Of a DNA stretch of 64,000 nucleotides, positions 10,965-22,953 are shown in pieces (positions within the stretch are counted from its first letter, which is position 1; each line of letters starts with the position of its first letter). The DNA is from Cristatella mucedo (taxonomy: Eukaryota > Bryozoa > Phylactolaemata > Cristatellidae), in contig WPIO01000324.1 in NCBI GenBank assembly GCA_009760855.2, positions 22,892 through 86,891 of the forward strand, read 5' to 3'. The position numbers were made by a program, and so were the translations under genes. The notes below the pieces were generated by a model that searched no databases, was not told where the DNA came from, and saw nothing but the letters and a program-made list of their open reading frames with translations.

Positions 10965-12049
10965 GCTTTTGGTACTCTATTTTTATTTTTTCGGCTAGGG
11001 GTTGACATGCAAATTCGGTATTTCTAATGTTTCTGGGCCCAGATGTATTGCCGACGACGTCAAAATAAATCCTGGTGCTGGTTTTACTTAGTGGTTCTCC
11101 GGATTGGCCGGAAGTCAATGCCATCGATCATGTTTGTTTTGCAGACTGCAGGAAGTAACCAGGGGCTGGCTCTAGCTGCTTCGATGCCCATACGAAAGAG
11201 TCAATCGGGTCATTGTAGGCATTTTAGCATTGACTCTAAGATTCAGTGAATCGCCAGAATTGGCGGTGGCTCTCTCCGGAGGCTTCGTTTCTCAGTCTGG
11301 CGTGACTCACCCACCCAAAAGGACAGGATACCTGAGGCTCAGATGCTAATATTCAGTTAAATGAGAAGGCAGTCGTTCAACTAACTCATGTGAATCGATG
11401 GCACACAGTGTGGGCTTGTTCGTAGCTTTGCATGCTCGTGAATTATGAGCCAAGTCCACCTCCCAGTGAACCAGTCCACCTCTCAGTGCACCCACCAAAC
11501 GACGTCCCAGTGAGGCACTGTACCTCCTACTTCGTGATGGGGCAGCCCCATTTCCTGTGGACCAGTCTACCTGTCAAGCAACTGGTCATCCACTTAGGGC
11601 ACCAGGGATGTGAGACCAGGCACTGATTATCCCTCGATCTTTCTACGGTAGCCGTGTGAGTTTTCTAACATGTCAACAAGACAGTCATTGCTTCAACTTT
11701 CAATCGGGCTTCGATCGTCTTGCCTTGGCAGGTTTCTGCTTGGGTAATTATAGCTCGTCATAGAAAAGTAGTGGCAGGTGACGGCTGTAGCCAGAAGCAA
11801 GTTGCAGGCTTGAGGTGCATTCGAGCTGAAGGCCCGATGAGTAAAAGATTTCAATTAAGTACATGCTAGACAACTGGAAGGAGCCGACGAGCATTAACCG
11901 TGCACGAGAGCACGTGACTGGAGGAGCAAGGAGGTCAAAGATCTTTGGGCCGGTGCCCGCAATGGGAACAACCTGTAGGCCAGGGAGATCACTATACAGC
12001 CAGTGTGCTGTAATATCGTGCCTGTAACTGCACGAAGCCACCAGCACTG

Positions 12050-12500
12050 ACTGACTGGGCACTGAATGCTCTGATTTTGAAGAGGCTTATATATGCGCAC
12101 GACAAGCACGAGCTACTTTTGACGCATGTAAGGAGTTTCATCTCACGAAATGCAGCGAAGAGAATCCGAGGGGCCTCGATCCGGGCTGAGTCAGGCTGAG
12201 TCACAGAGTCGAAAGTGATTAGCATGGAAGTAGCCGAACGGCTCAGAGTGGCTGGAGTGGATGTGCCACAGTCGGCAGCAGGAGAGACGTTGAAGTTGGA
12301 TTAGAATTTTGAATGCTGAGAGTTCCACATGTCTAAGACCTGCAGAGCAAAAGCTTCAATCGCAGCCGGTCAGTATGGACCGGCATGCACTTTTGCGCAG
12401 TCTGCTTAGGCTTGGGAGCCGATGGAGCTCAGAGTGTATCGGTGTGACAGGCACAGGTGCACAGCATGACACAGACCAGACATGCTGCTGAGTTCTGCAG
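12050..12500 (-). mobile_element. Remnant of a second LINE family (C-terminal part)
   Basis: On the minus strand the order of segments resembles those at 22280-22560 and 37330-37560, including a motif equivalent to the RLWNSL box that ends many CR1/L2-like ORFs. The similarity between the three sites is partial and no intact domain is left. Confidence 0.35.
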
Positions 12501-13900
12501 CATTTGCAGAGGATTTAAGGCACAGACTAAGGGTTACGATTAAAGAGTATTGCACTAATCTAGATGCAATATCACCAACATGTAAACTAGTTTGGCTGCT
12601 GAGCACTTGTCTCTAAGCTGGCTCTGATGCAGACACTTTAGCCTTTGCTGAAAGCCGGCTTGATAGTGGAGGCCTGCCCAATGCCAAGACGTTTTTGGAG
12701 CAGATGGCCCAAATGTTGCTGCAACGTATGTGTGATGAACAAAATTTGAGGCTGAGGTCGGCCGACTTGGGTGACACTAGGCTTGCCCATAGCTGGTCGT
12801 TAAGCTTCATGAAGTAAGGCCCGTATCTAAGTGTGAATTTCGTCAACGCAGGCATTAAGGGAGGTCGAGTGAGACGAGTGCAGAGCTGAGGCTGAGAAGG
12901 TTCAAAGGCCAAGGTATAGAGCCCGGGCCGGTGCTTCCACTAGACGAACTAGGCAATCACCTAGGGCTCTGGGCTAAGGGGAGTGCCAGAAAAAAAACTA
13001 AAAGCCTAAAGGATAGCTCTCTTTTGGTGAGGTGCTAACAACTATTACCAAAGCACTTTCCCTATCAAAATAATTTTTTGGCAGCTTATTCAATGAATAT
13101 CACAGAAAGCTGCTACGAAGAACGATCCGAGCAGTGCAGGATGAAGGGGTGGCAGTGCATCGTGTTTGCAGCGGAAGTGCAGGGCACTGCGAGCTTCGTC
13201 GACGATCTCGTTCCTTGGGCTCTCTACGGGAACGTTAATCGGTCTTCGAGGGGAAAACAGCTGCAAAAAGGGCAGCAGTGAAAGAACTGGGCCAACTGCG
13301 GCTGAATCTGCTAGCGCCTGGATTGGTCACAGATCATACTCGAACCTCTCGTTTTGGGTACCTAGCAACTAATGAGTGGCTGGAGATGGATGTGTAGCTG
13401 CATTGCAGAGCCCCCCCCCATAGAGTCTTGAATCCAGGATTCTCAAACGAGCGAGTGAATCCTCTGTAGATTTCCCATCTCTCCAAGGGCTGCTGCTAGA
13501 GGATCCGTGCCGGCGCCACGGAGTCAATTCCAAGCTTCAAAGGCCAGTTAAGTATCAAAGGCCTCTACATACTGTGGTCCTCGAAGGCTCAAGGGAAACC
13601 TAGGGTCAAAGGCCTCAAGTTGCTGAGGTCCTCGAAGGCACGACCTGACAGTAGAACCTGTCGGGCTCAAGTCACGCCAGCTTCACAGACGAGCTGAGAG
13701 CCAGTGGCCTTCTTTTTGAAGATTACACGTCACTCGGGCCCACGTAAACGTGCCCAAAGTCAGAGTGTCCCCCTCTCAGTCCACGGGTACCGAGGCGGCG
13801 GTGCACGAGCCATGCGAGTCTCTGCCGATTGCTTTTTGCTGTTGGCTGCTGCTCGTTATCGGTCTGCTTCTGCGTAGAGTCTAGCTATCTGCACAACAGA

Positions 13901-14005
13901 CAGGCAGCAGACGTCCGGGGTAGCCTGTTCGACCAGGGCTGCTAGCCCGGCTGAGATGAGGAGTACTGCAGTGAATCGGCCCGGAATTCCGTTTGCAGCC
14001 TCGAT
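13901..14005. repeat. 105-bp repeated block, copy 1
   Basis: The block from caggcagcagacgtccgggg to gcagcctcgat recurs at 15836-15940 with the same length and only two differences that I can see. It is open on the minus strand, with a peptide including NGIPGRFTAVLLISAGLAAL. I cannot assign it to a known element. Confidence 0.85.
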
Positions 14006-14254
14006 CTGCAGCTGATGACTGGGCGAGCAGCACTGGGAGCTCCTCCCGCTTCTGACGGGAGTTTCCTGCATGCCAACAATAACGATAATCGCCGGTCGTC
14101 AGTCGTTCTACACCACTACGTGGTACAGCACAAGAGCATTATAAAAACTGTTAATGTTATTACTTTTTACAGAGTTGTGGATAATAAGAAACCGCCGTCG
14201 GGTGCTCAAAACCATAGAAGAAGAACTGTAAAGGCCAAAGAGCAAGCAAAAACT

Positions 14255-14755
14255 AATAACAATAATGCTACATTTGATAAAACACCCACCGAGAACTCAA
14301 ACTCTTTCTAGGCACTTTACGGTTGCTGCAAGGAAACACGACCGAACGGTGAGTGGAATCATGCTCGATAAACAGCATGAATAACGTGGTTAGGCATGAT
14401 GCTCAGGGTCAACATGCAAGTTTCGTTAGTGGCAGCACCTACAGTGTCAGCACGCATAAGCACATCAAGGACAAATCACGGACCCACTAAATGCTACCAT
14501 AAATAGATGCGTTTCTAGTCTCTTTTTAAATGTGGTCAAGTCAGGAGATGTCGTGATGCAGGTCGGAAGTGAGTTCCAGGCTTTGGGAGCATACGAATTG
14601 AAGGCGCGGTCTCCACAGGATTTGAGGTTTGTACGGGGTATGGTTAAACAGTTAGATTCCGAAAAGCAGGTGATACGATGCTTAGCCTGGTGGCGGAGAA
14701 GATCTGATAGGTTGGCTGTAGCCAAAGAATGAGCGGACCTAAAAGTGAGCGACCA
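14255..14755 (-). mobile_element. LINE (family 1) 5'-truncated copy
   Basis: Minus-strand copy with a short ATT-like tail, the 3' UTR, and the last ORF domain (readable FGDRAF-like and [19 protein letters not shown]). It abuts the start of the hAT pseudogene remnants. Confidence 0.88.
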
Positions 14756-15185
14756 GAAAAGCAAGCAAAAGGAGGACTCTTTCCTGAAATACGTAAAGAA
14801 GCAAAAAGCATCTACCTAATTAGCAGACGAGTCACTGACGAAAAATTGTTAAGTGGAAAAATATTTGGATGAGCAAGATGAAGGAACCAAAGACCCACTT
14901 CCAAGTAGAGACAAAGCAGACAGAGATAAGTGATAATCGAGACAAATACAGTGCAAGTCTTGCAACAAGTTGAACCAGAGTTGGATTGCAGTGAACCTGC
15001 CACGTGGCCCTCTAACACTATTGGAAACATTACTGCACTTCTAGTGCAAATGGGACCGCAGCAGGTTTATGCCAGCGACTTTCCAAAAGATTCACGAAGC
15101 ACAATATTTTGTCAGCTCTAGTACAAAAGAAGGCTTGCAAATGGGGAGGAGATGTGCTGCCTGTGGTTTATGTATTCCATATACC

Positions 15186-16272
15186 TCTCGTTAGACGACC
15201 ATATCAGCTCCACAGTCAAATCCGCCTATTTTCAGCTTCATAACATTGCTAAAATTCGGGCTTGTTTAGATAAGGATACCACGTCCAAGTTGGTCCATGC
15301 ATTCGTGACATCTCGTCTCGACTTCTGCAACTCACTGCTTACTGGCCTACCAGCATGTGTGATCAGGCGATTGCAGCTGGTTCAAAACTCTGCAGCTGGG
15401 CTTGTCTGTCGTGAGCGGCGCAGTTGCCACATTACTCCACTTCTCGCCGACCTGCACTGGCTACCAGTCGGATCGACTTCAAGGTTTCGTCGCTCACTTT
15501 TAGGTCCCTTCATTCTATGGCTCCAGCCTATCTCTTCGACATACTCCCCTATCAGGCCAAGCATCGTACCACCCGCTTTTCGGAATCCAACAGTCTAAAA
15601 ATACCCCGTACAAACCTTAAATCCTTTGGAGACCGTGCATTAAGTTCGTATGCTCCCAAAGCCTGGAACTCCCTCCCGACCTGCGTCAGAACATCCACTG
15701 ACCTGACCACATTTAAAAAAGACATCTAAAAAACACAAAAAGCACATAAAAAACACATCTATTTAGGACAGCATTTAGTGGGTCCCTGTGATTCGTCCTT
15801 GATGTGCTTATGCATGCTGACACTGTGCATGCTGCCAGGCAGCAGACGTCCGGGGTAGCCTGTTCGACCAGGGCTGCTAGCCCGGCCGAGATGAGGAGTA
15901 CTGCAGTAAATCGGCCCGGAATTCCGTTTGCAGCCTCGATTTTGACCTGCGTCAGAACATCCACTGACCTGACCACATTTAAAAGGAACTTAAAAACACA
16001 CCTATTTAGGACAGCATTTAGTGGGTCCCTGTGATTCGTCCTTGATGTGCTTGTGCGTGCTGATACTGTGCATGCTGCCACTAACCACATTTGCATGCTG
16101 ACCCTGTGCATGTCACCCCTAACCATGTTATTCATTTTGTTTGTTTTTCAAGCATGATTTTACTTACCATTCAATTGCATATCACTTTACAGCAAATGTA
16201 AAGCGCCTAGAAAGAGATTAAGTTCTCTGAGGGCGCTTTATCAAGTACATTATTATTATTATTATTATTATA
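15186..16272 (+). mobile_element. LINE (family 1) inserted in hAT pseudogene, with internal duplication
   Basis: Starts at ctcgttagacgaccatatc in the RT C-terminal region and ends in an (ATT)n tail. The first part encodes [17 protein letters not shown] and WNSLPTCVRTSTDLTTFKKD. A segment starting gacctgcgtcagaacatcc occurs twice (about 15677-15835 and 15943-16080), with the 105-bp block between the two. The upstream duplicate carries an A/C-rich insertion that creates an early stop; the second does not. Confidence 0.88.
15836..15940. repeat. 105-bp repeated block, copy 2, inside a LINE duplication
   Basis: Same 105-bp sequence as at 13901-14005 with two differences (ggccgag for ggctgag, cagtaaatc for cagtgaatc). 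It lies exactly between two copies of a LINE segment, so it was introduced together with a partial duplication of that LINE. Confidence 0.85.
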
Positions 16273-16562
16273 TCAAGAGATGTAGTACTCTGCTTTTGCT
16301 GTGAGCTATTCAGCAAGTAGGCTAGCATCTCGCCTGCACAAGAAAATGGCTGTAAAGATTGGAAAAAATCTGCCTGCAATTTTGGCCTCACATGAGAAAA
16401 GTCCACCACACCGAGAAAGTTATCAAGCTTGGAGAGATGGGAGGTGCGGCACCGGCAGAAGGCAAGACAATAGAAGAATCAGCAGTAAGGGAATATTGGA
16501 AACATGTCTTGAAGCACCTCCTTACACTAGCAACTGTACTTGATACTCACAAGTTGGCATAA

Positions 16563-17500
16563 GAATAACAATAATAATAATAATAATAATAATGCACTTG
16601 ATAAAGCGCTCTCAGAGAACTCAATCTCTTTCTAGGCGCTTTACATTTGCTGCAAAGGGAAACACGATTGAATCGTGAGTAATATCAAGCTTGATAAACA
16701 ACACAAATGACATGGTTAGGGGTGACATGCACAGGGTCAGCATGCAAGTGTGGTTAGTGGCAGCATGCACAGTGTCAGCATGCATAAGCACATCAAGGAC
16801 GAATCACAGGGACCCACTAAATGCTGTCCTAAATAGATGTGTTTTTTATGTGTTTTTTGTGTTTTTTTAGATGTCTTTTTTAAATGTGGTCAAATCAGGG
16901 GATGTTCTGATGCAAGTCGGGAGGGAGTTCCAGGCTTTGGGAGCATACGAACTAAACGCACGGTCTCCAAAGGATTTGAGGTTTGTAAGAGGTACTGGTA
17001 AACTGTTGGATTCCGAAAAAAGGGTGGTACGATGCTTGGCCTGGTGGGGGAGTAGATCTGAGAGATAGGCTGTAGCCAAAGAATGAAGTGACCTAAAAGT
17101 GAGCGACAAAACCTTGAAGTCGATCCCTTGCTTGACTGGGAACCAGTGCAGGTCGGCGAGAAGTGGTGTGATGTGGTAACTGAGATGCTCACGACAGACA
17201 AGCCTAGCTGCGGAGTTTTGCACAAGCTGTAATCGCCTGATCACACATGCCGGTAGGCCAGCAAGCAGTGGGTTGCAGATGTCAAGGTGGGATGTCATGA
17301 ATGCATGGACCAATGTAGATCAATGTAGATGTGGTCGTCTAACGAGAGGTCACTTTGGAACGTGACACCTAGATTTCGAGCTGATTCAACAGGAGATATG
17401 CTGGCAGAGCCAATTTTGAGCGTCAGCCTTTCCAATTTCTGAATCACACTGGGTTTGCTCATAACTAGTAAGTTAGTTTTATCATCGTTTAGTTTATGGG
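16563..17500 (-). mobile_element. LINE (family 1) inserted in hAT pseudogene
   Basis: Minus-strand copy with an (ATT)n tail at 16569-16592, the 3' UTR, and an ORF block of about 150 codons that includes [20 protein letters not shown] and [20 protein letters not shown]. The same A/C-rich insertion as in the copy at 15186 ends the ORF early at Lys-Asp-Ile. The 5' end cuts into hAT sequence at about 17500. Confidence 0.9.
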
Positions 17501-19075
17501 GATTACCTAAAAAGCTCTTAGCACCTGGGAATGGCAACTTTCTCAAATTCGTTGAGCTTCTAACCCTCTTTGATCCTCTTACAATAGAACACTTGCAGAG
17601 AGTTACTGATAAAGAAACATACATTTATTATCTCGGCAAAGACATCCCGAGTGAATTAATACGAACTTTAGATTCTGCAGTAGAGCATCAGGTTACAGAA
17701 GCAGCCAAGTGGGAAAAATACTATTCAGTTTTCCTTGACTGCACCACAGCTGACAGCCACACTAAACAGATGAACATGGTTATTCGTTTTGTTCTCCTAA
17801 GTTAAACCTAAGCGATAATCAGAGCGCATTTTCTTGGTTTCATCCCGTTACAAGAGACCGCTGGGGCATTCTTGACCTAAGTTCTGTTTGAACACCTCAA
17901 AGATGTGGGATTGGGTGGCTAACGTGTGAGAGGAAAAGGGTAAGAATTTGCATTGTTGCAGCAAATATCCAACTTTTCTCAGCATCTACTCGCCGTTGAG
18001 AAGTCTCAAAAGTCACATCCCTGATGCAAGCGATCTCATGGTAAAACCACTCTGTGAAACAAGATGGGAAAGTAGAATTGATGCTCTGCAGCTGCTGACA
18101 CACAAACTTGACAAAGTCTACGATGCTCTAATTGAGATACGAGTCAGAAAGGGTTGGCTGGAGCTATGACGAGATCTGAAGCACAAACATTGCCAATAAC
18201 GATGAAAACATTTTATTTGTAGGATTGCTTCTAACCTGGTACAAAATTTTGTTTTAAGTCAATGTCCCCAGCAAAGTTCTACAGCAGACATCAACTGACT
18301 TGAGACTGGGAGTTAAACAGCTGGAAAATACCAACAAGTACATCAGTACTCTCCGAAGTGAAGAGAGCTTCCATAACATAATGGCGATGCACCTAAAATG
18401 GCTAAAGAGTTGGAGATTGAACCCACTTTTGAAGAAAATCACAATTAAAAAAGAGAAGGCTGTTAGATTATGAAGCACGTGATGAGGCTGTGCAAGATCT
18501 CAAGGAGAGCTAAAAGGTTAACTTTTATTGTGCTGTTCTAGATGTGTTAGCAGAATCGATAACATAAAGGTTCAATCGGATTCAACGACACAGCACATTG
18601 CCTGGGTTCCTGTATGATATATTCAAGACTTCCGTCATAATCGCAGAGTAGTGAGTCCTTAGTGAGTGCAAGTCTCTGGAGGAGTCTCTTACAGAGACAG
18701 CAAGGATAAAGACGAAGAGGAACTGTGCGGCGGCGAGCAGCAAGCCATTGGGCCACGACATGATCGATGGCATTGGGCTTCCCTAGAATATGAATACCCA
18801 AGAGGTCTTGCAATTTCTATCGGAAAATAAATTGATAGACATTTTCCCCAATTTTTTCAGTGGCATTCATAGTTTTATTGACCTTGCCAATTTTAGCGGC
18901 TGGTTGAGACAGAGGATTTTCAAAATTAAAACTAATAAATGAATATCTTCTTTCGGCAATGCACCATGAAAGACGGGTTGGCTTGGCAAAAATTTCTATT
19001 GAATAAGATTTAGCGTCTTCTCTCAAAATTCATTAAATGGTCTGAAATTTTGCCAAGAAAAAGCAAGGAAAGTCT

Positions 19076-19347
19076 AAAATCGCATCTATTTATTCAAGCA
19101 TTTACTGGGTCATGCGATTTGACTTGTATGTGCTTATGCAAGCTGACACTGTTGCACGCTACCACTAACCACACTTGCATGCTGACCCTGTGCATGTCAC
19201 CCCTAACCATACTATTCTTGTTGCTTGTTAAGCATGATACCACTAACCATTCGATCGTGTTTCCTTTGCAGAAAATGTAAAGTGCCTAGAAAGAGATTGA
19301 GTTCTCTGAGAGCACTCTACCAAGTGTGTTATTACTATTATTATTAT
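19076..19347 (+). mobile_element. LINE (family 1) 3' end
   Basis: Contains the end of the ORF (readable SLKSHLFIQAF), the 3' UTR with the conserved tgaccctgtgcatgtcacccc and aaagagattgagttctctgag elements, and an ATT tail. It lies directly after the end of the hAT pseudogene. Confidence 0.85.
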
Positions 19348-19359
19348 GAGCAAAGCCCA

Positions 19360-19920
19360 GTTTTGAGCATGAATTGTTAACGTTTTACTGTATTACTGCA
19401 TCCACACATGTTATTTATATATGTTTGTGAGTCTTGAAGATACAAAGTTCTTACCCCTTGCAAATTGAGTTTTATTTCATTACGGGCGGCTGGGGAGGGA
19501 TGTGAGTGGGAAGGTGGGCACCAGATGTCTGACCTCTGACCTCGCCTAGGCCACCAATATGTCTTGCTCCGGCCTGGGTAAAGCTGAGTCCCATCAGGGT
19601 AGAAGTTGTAGCTGAGAGTGGTGACGACATCGGTCAGATGGAGAGTATAGATTATGAAAAGAAAGGAGAATCCTAAGACCCAACTATGAGGCATCTCATA
19701 CTTAAAAGGGTTCCCTGGATGTCCAGCAGCTATTTACAGCTGCGTGCTAGCAATTGTCATTGGGGTCTGACCTAATCCTGCGTTGGCTGTTTCAGTGAGA
19801 CCTGGTCTAGGTGCTCCTCAAAAGAATCTGATGGGCAATCGTGTCTTGTGCTACTGATAGATCTAGTAGGAGAGCTTTCAGAAGGGCACTAGCCTGATCA
19901 GTATTGTTGAGATGGCCATT
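19360..19920 (-). mobile_element. Degenerate LINE RT remnant
   Basis: Minus-strand translation gives VLGFSFLFIIYTLHLTDVV and then FYPDGTQLY. This parallels the VLGPVLF...YTLPLADVI...FYADDTQLY stretch of family 1, with the catalytic YADD destroyed. It is old and fragmentary. Confidence 0.65.
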
Positions 19921-21134
19921 GCAACTCCCCCTAGAAGAGCACACTTTCTGGGTAATGATTAGCTCTCTGAATCCTGATATTTAGGCGAAGCGAGATGCTG
20001 CAAAGCGATTCACCGTTTTGCTGCCCTGGTCTAGGTCTCTTGTCTGCATAGAGTTGGAGAGCTACCATCCAGCTTTTGCTTTTCCTCAACGAGGTTGAGT
20101 TATGGCTCCAAAAAAACAAGATGTTAGTCGGATTTTGCACGAGCTGCCGGCTGCCACAGCATAGGCAAGCAGCTGCCATCGCCCTGACCATTACCACTTA
20201 ATGGCTATCGGGATTCGCCTTGTTTACTCGTGAAGCAATTGCTTTCGGTGCCACTGGCTGCACTACATCGACCATCTCTACTGCCAATACTGGTAGGCAC
20301 TGCAGGCACTTGCATCATTGCATGGATCCAGCTGTTAGACTGACCAGGACGTGTCCGGGTGCGCTAGAGCCTGGCATGCTCTCGTCCACACCGAAGCTGG
20401 TGCTCCCCCAGAGAGCTACAAAGTGCAGCCACACTGGATATGCCACTCACTTGCACCTCTACTTCCCACCACCCCCTCCCCCACTGCTGAGAAGGCCTTG
20501 ACCCCAGAGCTTGCACTTGCTCAGCTGAAGCGCACCCGCGCCGGCTAAAGGCCAATCAGCTTGCGCCTGCCCCCTTGCAGCCGCCGACATAAGGTTATCG
20601 CGGCTTCATTGGGCAAATTGAACAAAGTTTGGGCCCCATCCAGTCATCCAGGCACTGAAAGAACAGAAGGCCGATTACTCGTAATGGCTGCATTGAACTT
20701 ACGGAAATGATTCAGTCAAGTGACAAGCACATCCTACGGCCTATCTGCTGGTAATTGTGCAGCAGCAGTAGCCGATGATTCGCATGGGTCTGGCTAGCCA
20801 ATCGATTTTGCTGCTCGATCCTGCCAGTGTGCAAGGCTGGCAGTGCGATCACGTGCAGACCACACGGCAGATCCTCGGGCTCGGGCAGGCAGCAGTAGCA
20901 GCAGCAGCAGCAGCTGCAGCAGTTTATAGCCAATCGCTGGGTTCGTTCTGCTCCTCAGTCTGACACTGAAAGCCCTTGGATGCTCGACTGCTGACGGCTG
21001 CTCAGGCTTTGATTATCAGGCAGTAAGCAGACTACTCAAAACTGCATAGCATTTGCCAGTCTCTAATCCTCTGCCAATACGTCTGCAGCTATGCACAGCA
21101 TGTGACATAAGTTGTGATGCCGATTGTGTGCCAG

Positions 21135-21212
21135 AAGTTATGCAAATGTAAAGCGCCTAGAAAGAGATTAAGTTCTCTGAGGGCGCTTTATCAAGTGCAT
21201 TATTATTATTAA
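21135..21212 (+). mobile_element. LINE (family 1) terminal 80-bp fragment
   Basis: Carries only gcaaatgtaaagcgcctaga, the element aaagagattaagttctctgag, gcgctttatcaagtgc and (ATT)n. Such very short 3' ends are typical of aborted target-primed reverse transcription. Confidence 0.85.
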
Positions 21213-21934
21213 TATGCAAATTGTTGGCCAGAATGGTTGGTGCTATTTTTTCTGAAGAGGCCAGGCTACGACTAAGCTTTATTAAGCTGTCGCAGAGCAG
21301 GTGACCGAGTGCAATGGGCGCCCATGGCCGACCTCTGGCCAGGATTACGAGCTCACAAAGGGTCAAGGTCAACCATGACTCCTGCTCAGCAGCAGCCGGT
21401 GGTAAGATCAGCTCGAGCTCATACTTCTGCAACATTCCCTTTTGTCGTGGAACTTGCATGATTCCGAAGTGATCCTGCCAAACGCAGCCACCGCGATGTT
21501 GCACGAGACATTGCTGCGGCATTCTGAAAAATTCTTTGCTGTTTTGGGGCAAGCCGAGGCCACGATGCTGAGCTGCAAGTAAGCAGCGACTATTAGTGGA
21601 TGGTCGTTGCAAACGTTAGGATTGGGTTGTGAAATTGCTTGACTAGAGAACAGCGCTTTCGTACTCGTCATCAGAGCAGCCTGCGCATGCAGTCGTGACC
21701 CCGAGTCAGTGATCGATACCAAAGCGATGGCGGGGGGGGGGATGGGAGAGGCAGGCAGAGAGAGGAGGGGGCGTGTGGGCCGGTGCTCGATCACCACGAG
21801 CACGCCCGGTGACGATGATGACAATTGTGAGCAGCTTTATGAATTCATTTCAGCCACTGCAAAGCAGATCAGGGCAGCAAGCAGATCTTCCAGCTGCCTC
21901 ACATGTGCAGCATGCGGCCACATGTGGCTCTTAG

Positions 21935-22085
21935 CTTAGGAGGTAAGATGCGCGCTCTTCTCGACCCAACCAGGTCGCGGGTTCGAGTCCTGCAGTGGGC
22001 GACCCTTTATTGCCCACTGCAGGCGGCGGTGCTAGCCTCTATGGCTCATCTGATGCTATACAAATGAGGCTGTTAAGTCAGTCAA
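21935..22085 (+). mobile_element. tRNA-derived SINE, type A-like
   Basis: The tRNA-like head has gcttaggaggtaagatgcgc (A box) and cgcgggttcgagtcctgcag (B box). The body holds tttattgcccactgcaggcg and ends in gctatacaaatgaggctgtt, the same order as the other type A copies. Confidence 0.7.
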
Positions 22086-22279
22086 TTTTTTAGTACATGC
22101 ATCTCTGTCTGTAACTCGGCAAATCCATCGAGACTAAGTGGGCGCTATGCTGGATAGTTTTCTATAGCGCACTCACAGCCTAATCAGCTGTCGATTCTCA
22201 GAGATTAGCAGCCAGCGCAGACTCTGATCTCCGGCAACCAAGGGAAAGCACGAGAAGCACTGAGCTCAGTCAGCAGGAG

Positions 22280-22560
22280 TGAGCTCAGTGCAGCATGTAT
22301 GGAAGTAGCAGCTCGGGATGATAGCTGACAATGAGGATGAGCCACAGTCAGCAGCCCGAGAGAAGGTGTCGGTGCTTAAGAGCTGTGTGAGTGAGTTCCA
22401 CAGTCTAGGATCTGCAGGGCAAAAGCTTCTGTCATCAATGGCCTTTAAGCAGAGGAGCAGAACACACCGTACGTTGTCCTTAGGGGAGCTGGGGACAGGC
22501 AAGGAGGTCGAAACTGGTGCAGCAGCTCAGCTGGGTATGAAATAGCTAAGCCATTGCAGA
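22280..22560 (-). mobile_element. Possible second-family LINE C-terminal remnant
   Basis: The minus strand encodes RSFCPADPRLWNSLTQLLST, which looks like the RsFa-aPrlWNsLP box that ends CR1/L2-like ORF2 proteins. It differs clearly from family 1 and no flanking structure was found. Confidence 0.45.
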
Positions 22561-22768
22561 CTTGTGGGTCATGGTAAAAAATTTGGATCTCTATGAGTTG
22601 AGAAAGATCTTTAGCAAGCCACTGTGGTAGTCCTCAATCTTAGGCAGGGATTGAAAGTAAGGGCTGGCTGTTGTATATTTACAGCTTCAGTGATGGGGCG
22701 GCTCTCTGCCCAGGTATCTAGGCATGGTTAATGGTTAACCTTGTTAACCTTAAAGTTAACCTTGTGGA

Positions 22769-22953
22769 CCAGGAGGGGCAATCGGGGGAGTGGCAATCTG
22801 GGGGAGGGGCAATCAGGCGAGCGTAATCAGGGGAGGGGCAATCGGGGGACGGGCAATCGGGGGGGGGGGAGATGCAATCGGGAGGGGCAATCTGGGGGAG
22901 GGGCAATTGGGGGATGAGCAATCGGGGGGGGGGTAGGGGCAATTAGAAGGGAC
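22769..22953. repeat. G-rich minisatellite, unit about 14-16 bp (GGGGGAGGGGCAATC)
   Basis: About a dozen imperfect units of the form gggggaggggcaatc, with interspersed longer G runs. The many G tracts on the + strand could form G-quadruplexes. Confidence 0.9.

Larger units (their letters stand above)
10830..14254. other. ALAS 3' flank and intergenic DNA
   Basis: Just after the ALAS stop there is a (CT)n tract (10888-10961) and a candidate polyadenylation signal aataaa at 11064-11069. The rest is unassigned except for weak LINE remnants at about 12050-12500 on the minus strand, two imperfect copies of a roughly 45-bp unit around 13554-13640 (tcaaaggcct ... ggtcctcgaaggc), and the 105-bp repeated block at 13901-14005. 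Confidence 0.6.
14780..19078 (+). pseudogene. hAT-type transposase pseudogene (TTF zinc finger / DUF4371-like) split by two LINEs
   Basis: Three blocks read in order like one transposase of the hAT superfamily (ZMYM1-like). Block 1 (about 14780-15185) ends in a TTF-domain start: EPATWPSN, LVQMGPQQV, FPKDSRSTIF, LANGEEMCCLWF. Block 2 (about 16272-16562) continues the zinc finger with LCFCCELFS, then HEKSPPHRESYQAW, KTIEESAVREYW and LKHLLTLATVLDTHKLA. Block 3 (about 17503-19078) has GNGNFLKFVELLTLFDPL, YYSVFLDCTTADSHTKQMN, PLCETRWESRIDAL and YDALIEI. It then has many stop-interrupted pieces ending in a hAT dimerisation-like tail (LSENKLIDIFPNF, AKISIE, FAKKKARK). LINE copies occupy 15186-16272 and 16563-17500. 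Stops and frame breaks show it is dead. No terminal inverted repeats were identified. Confidence 0.85.
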
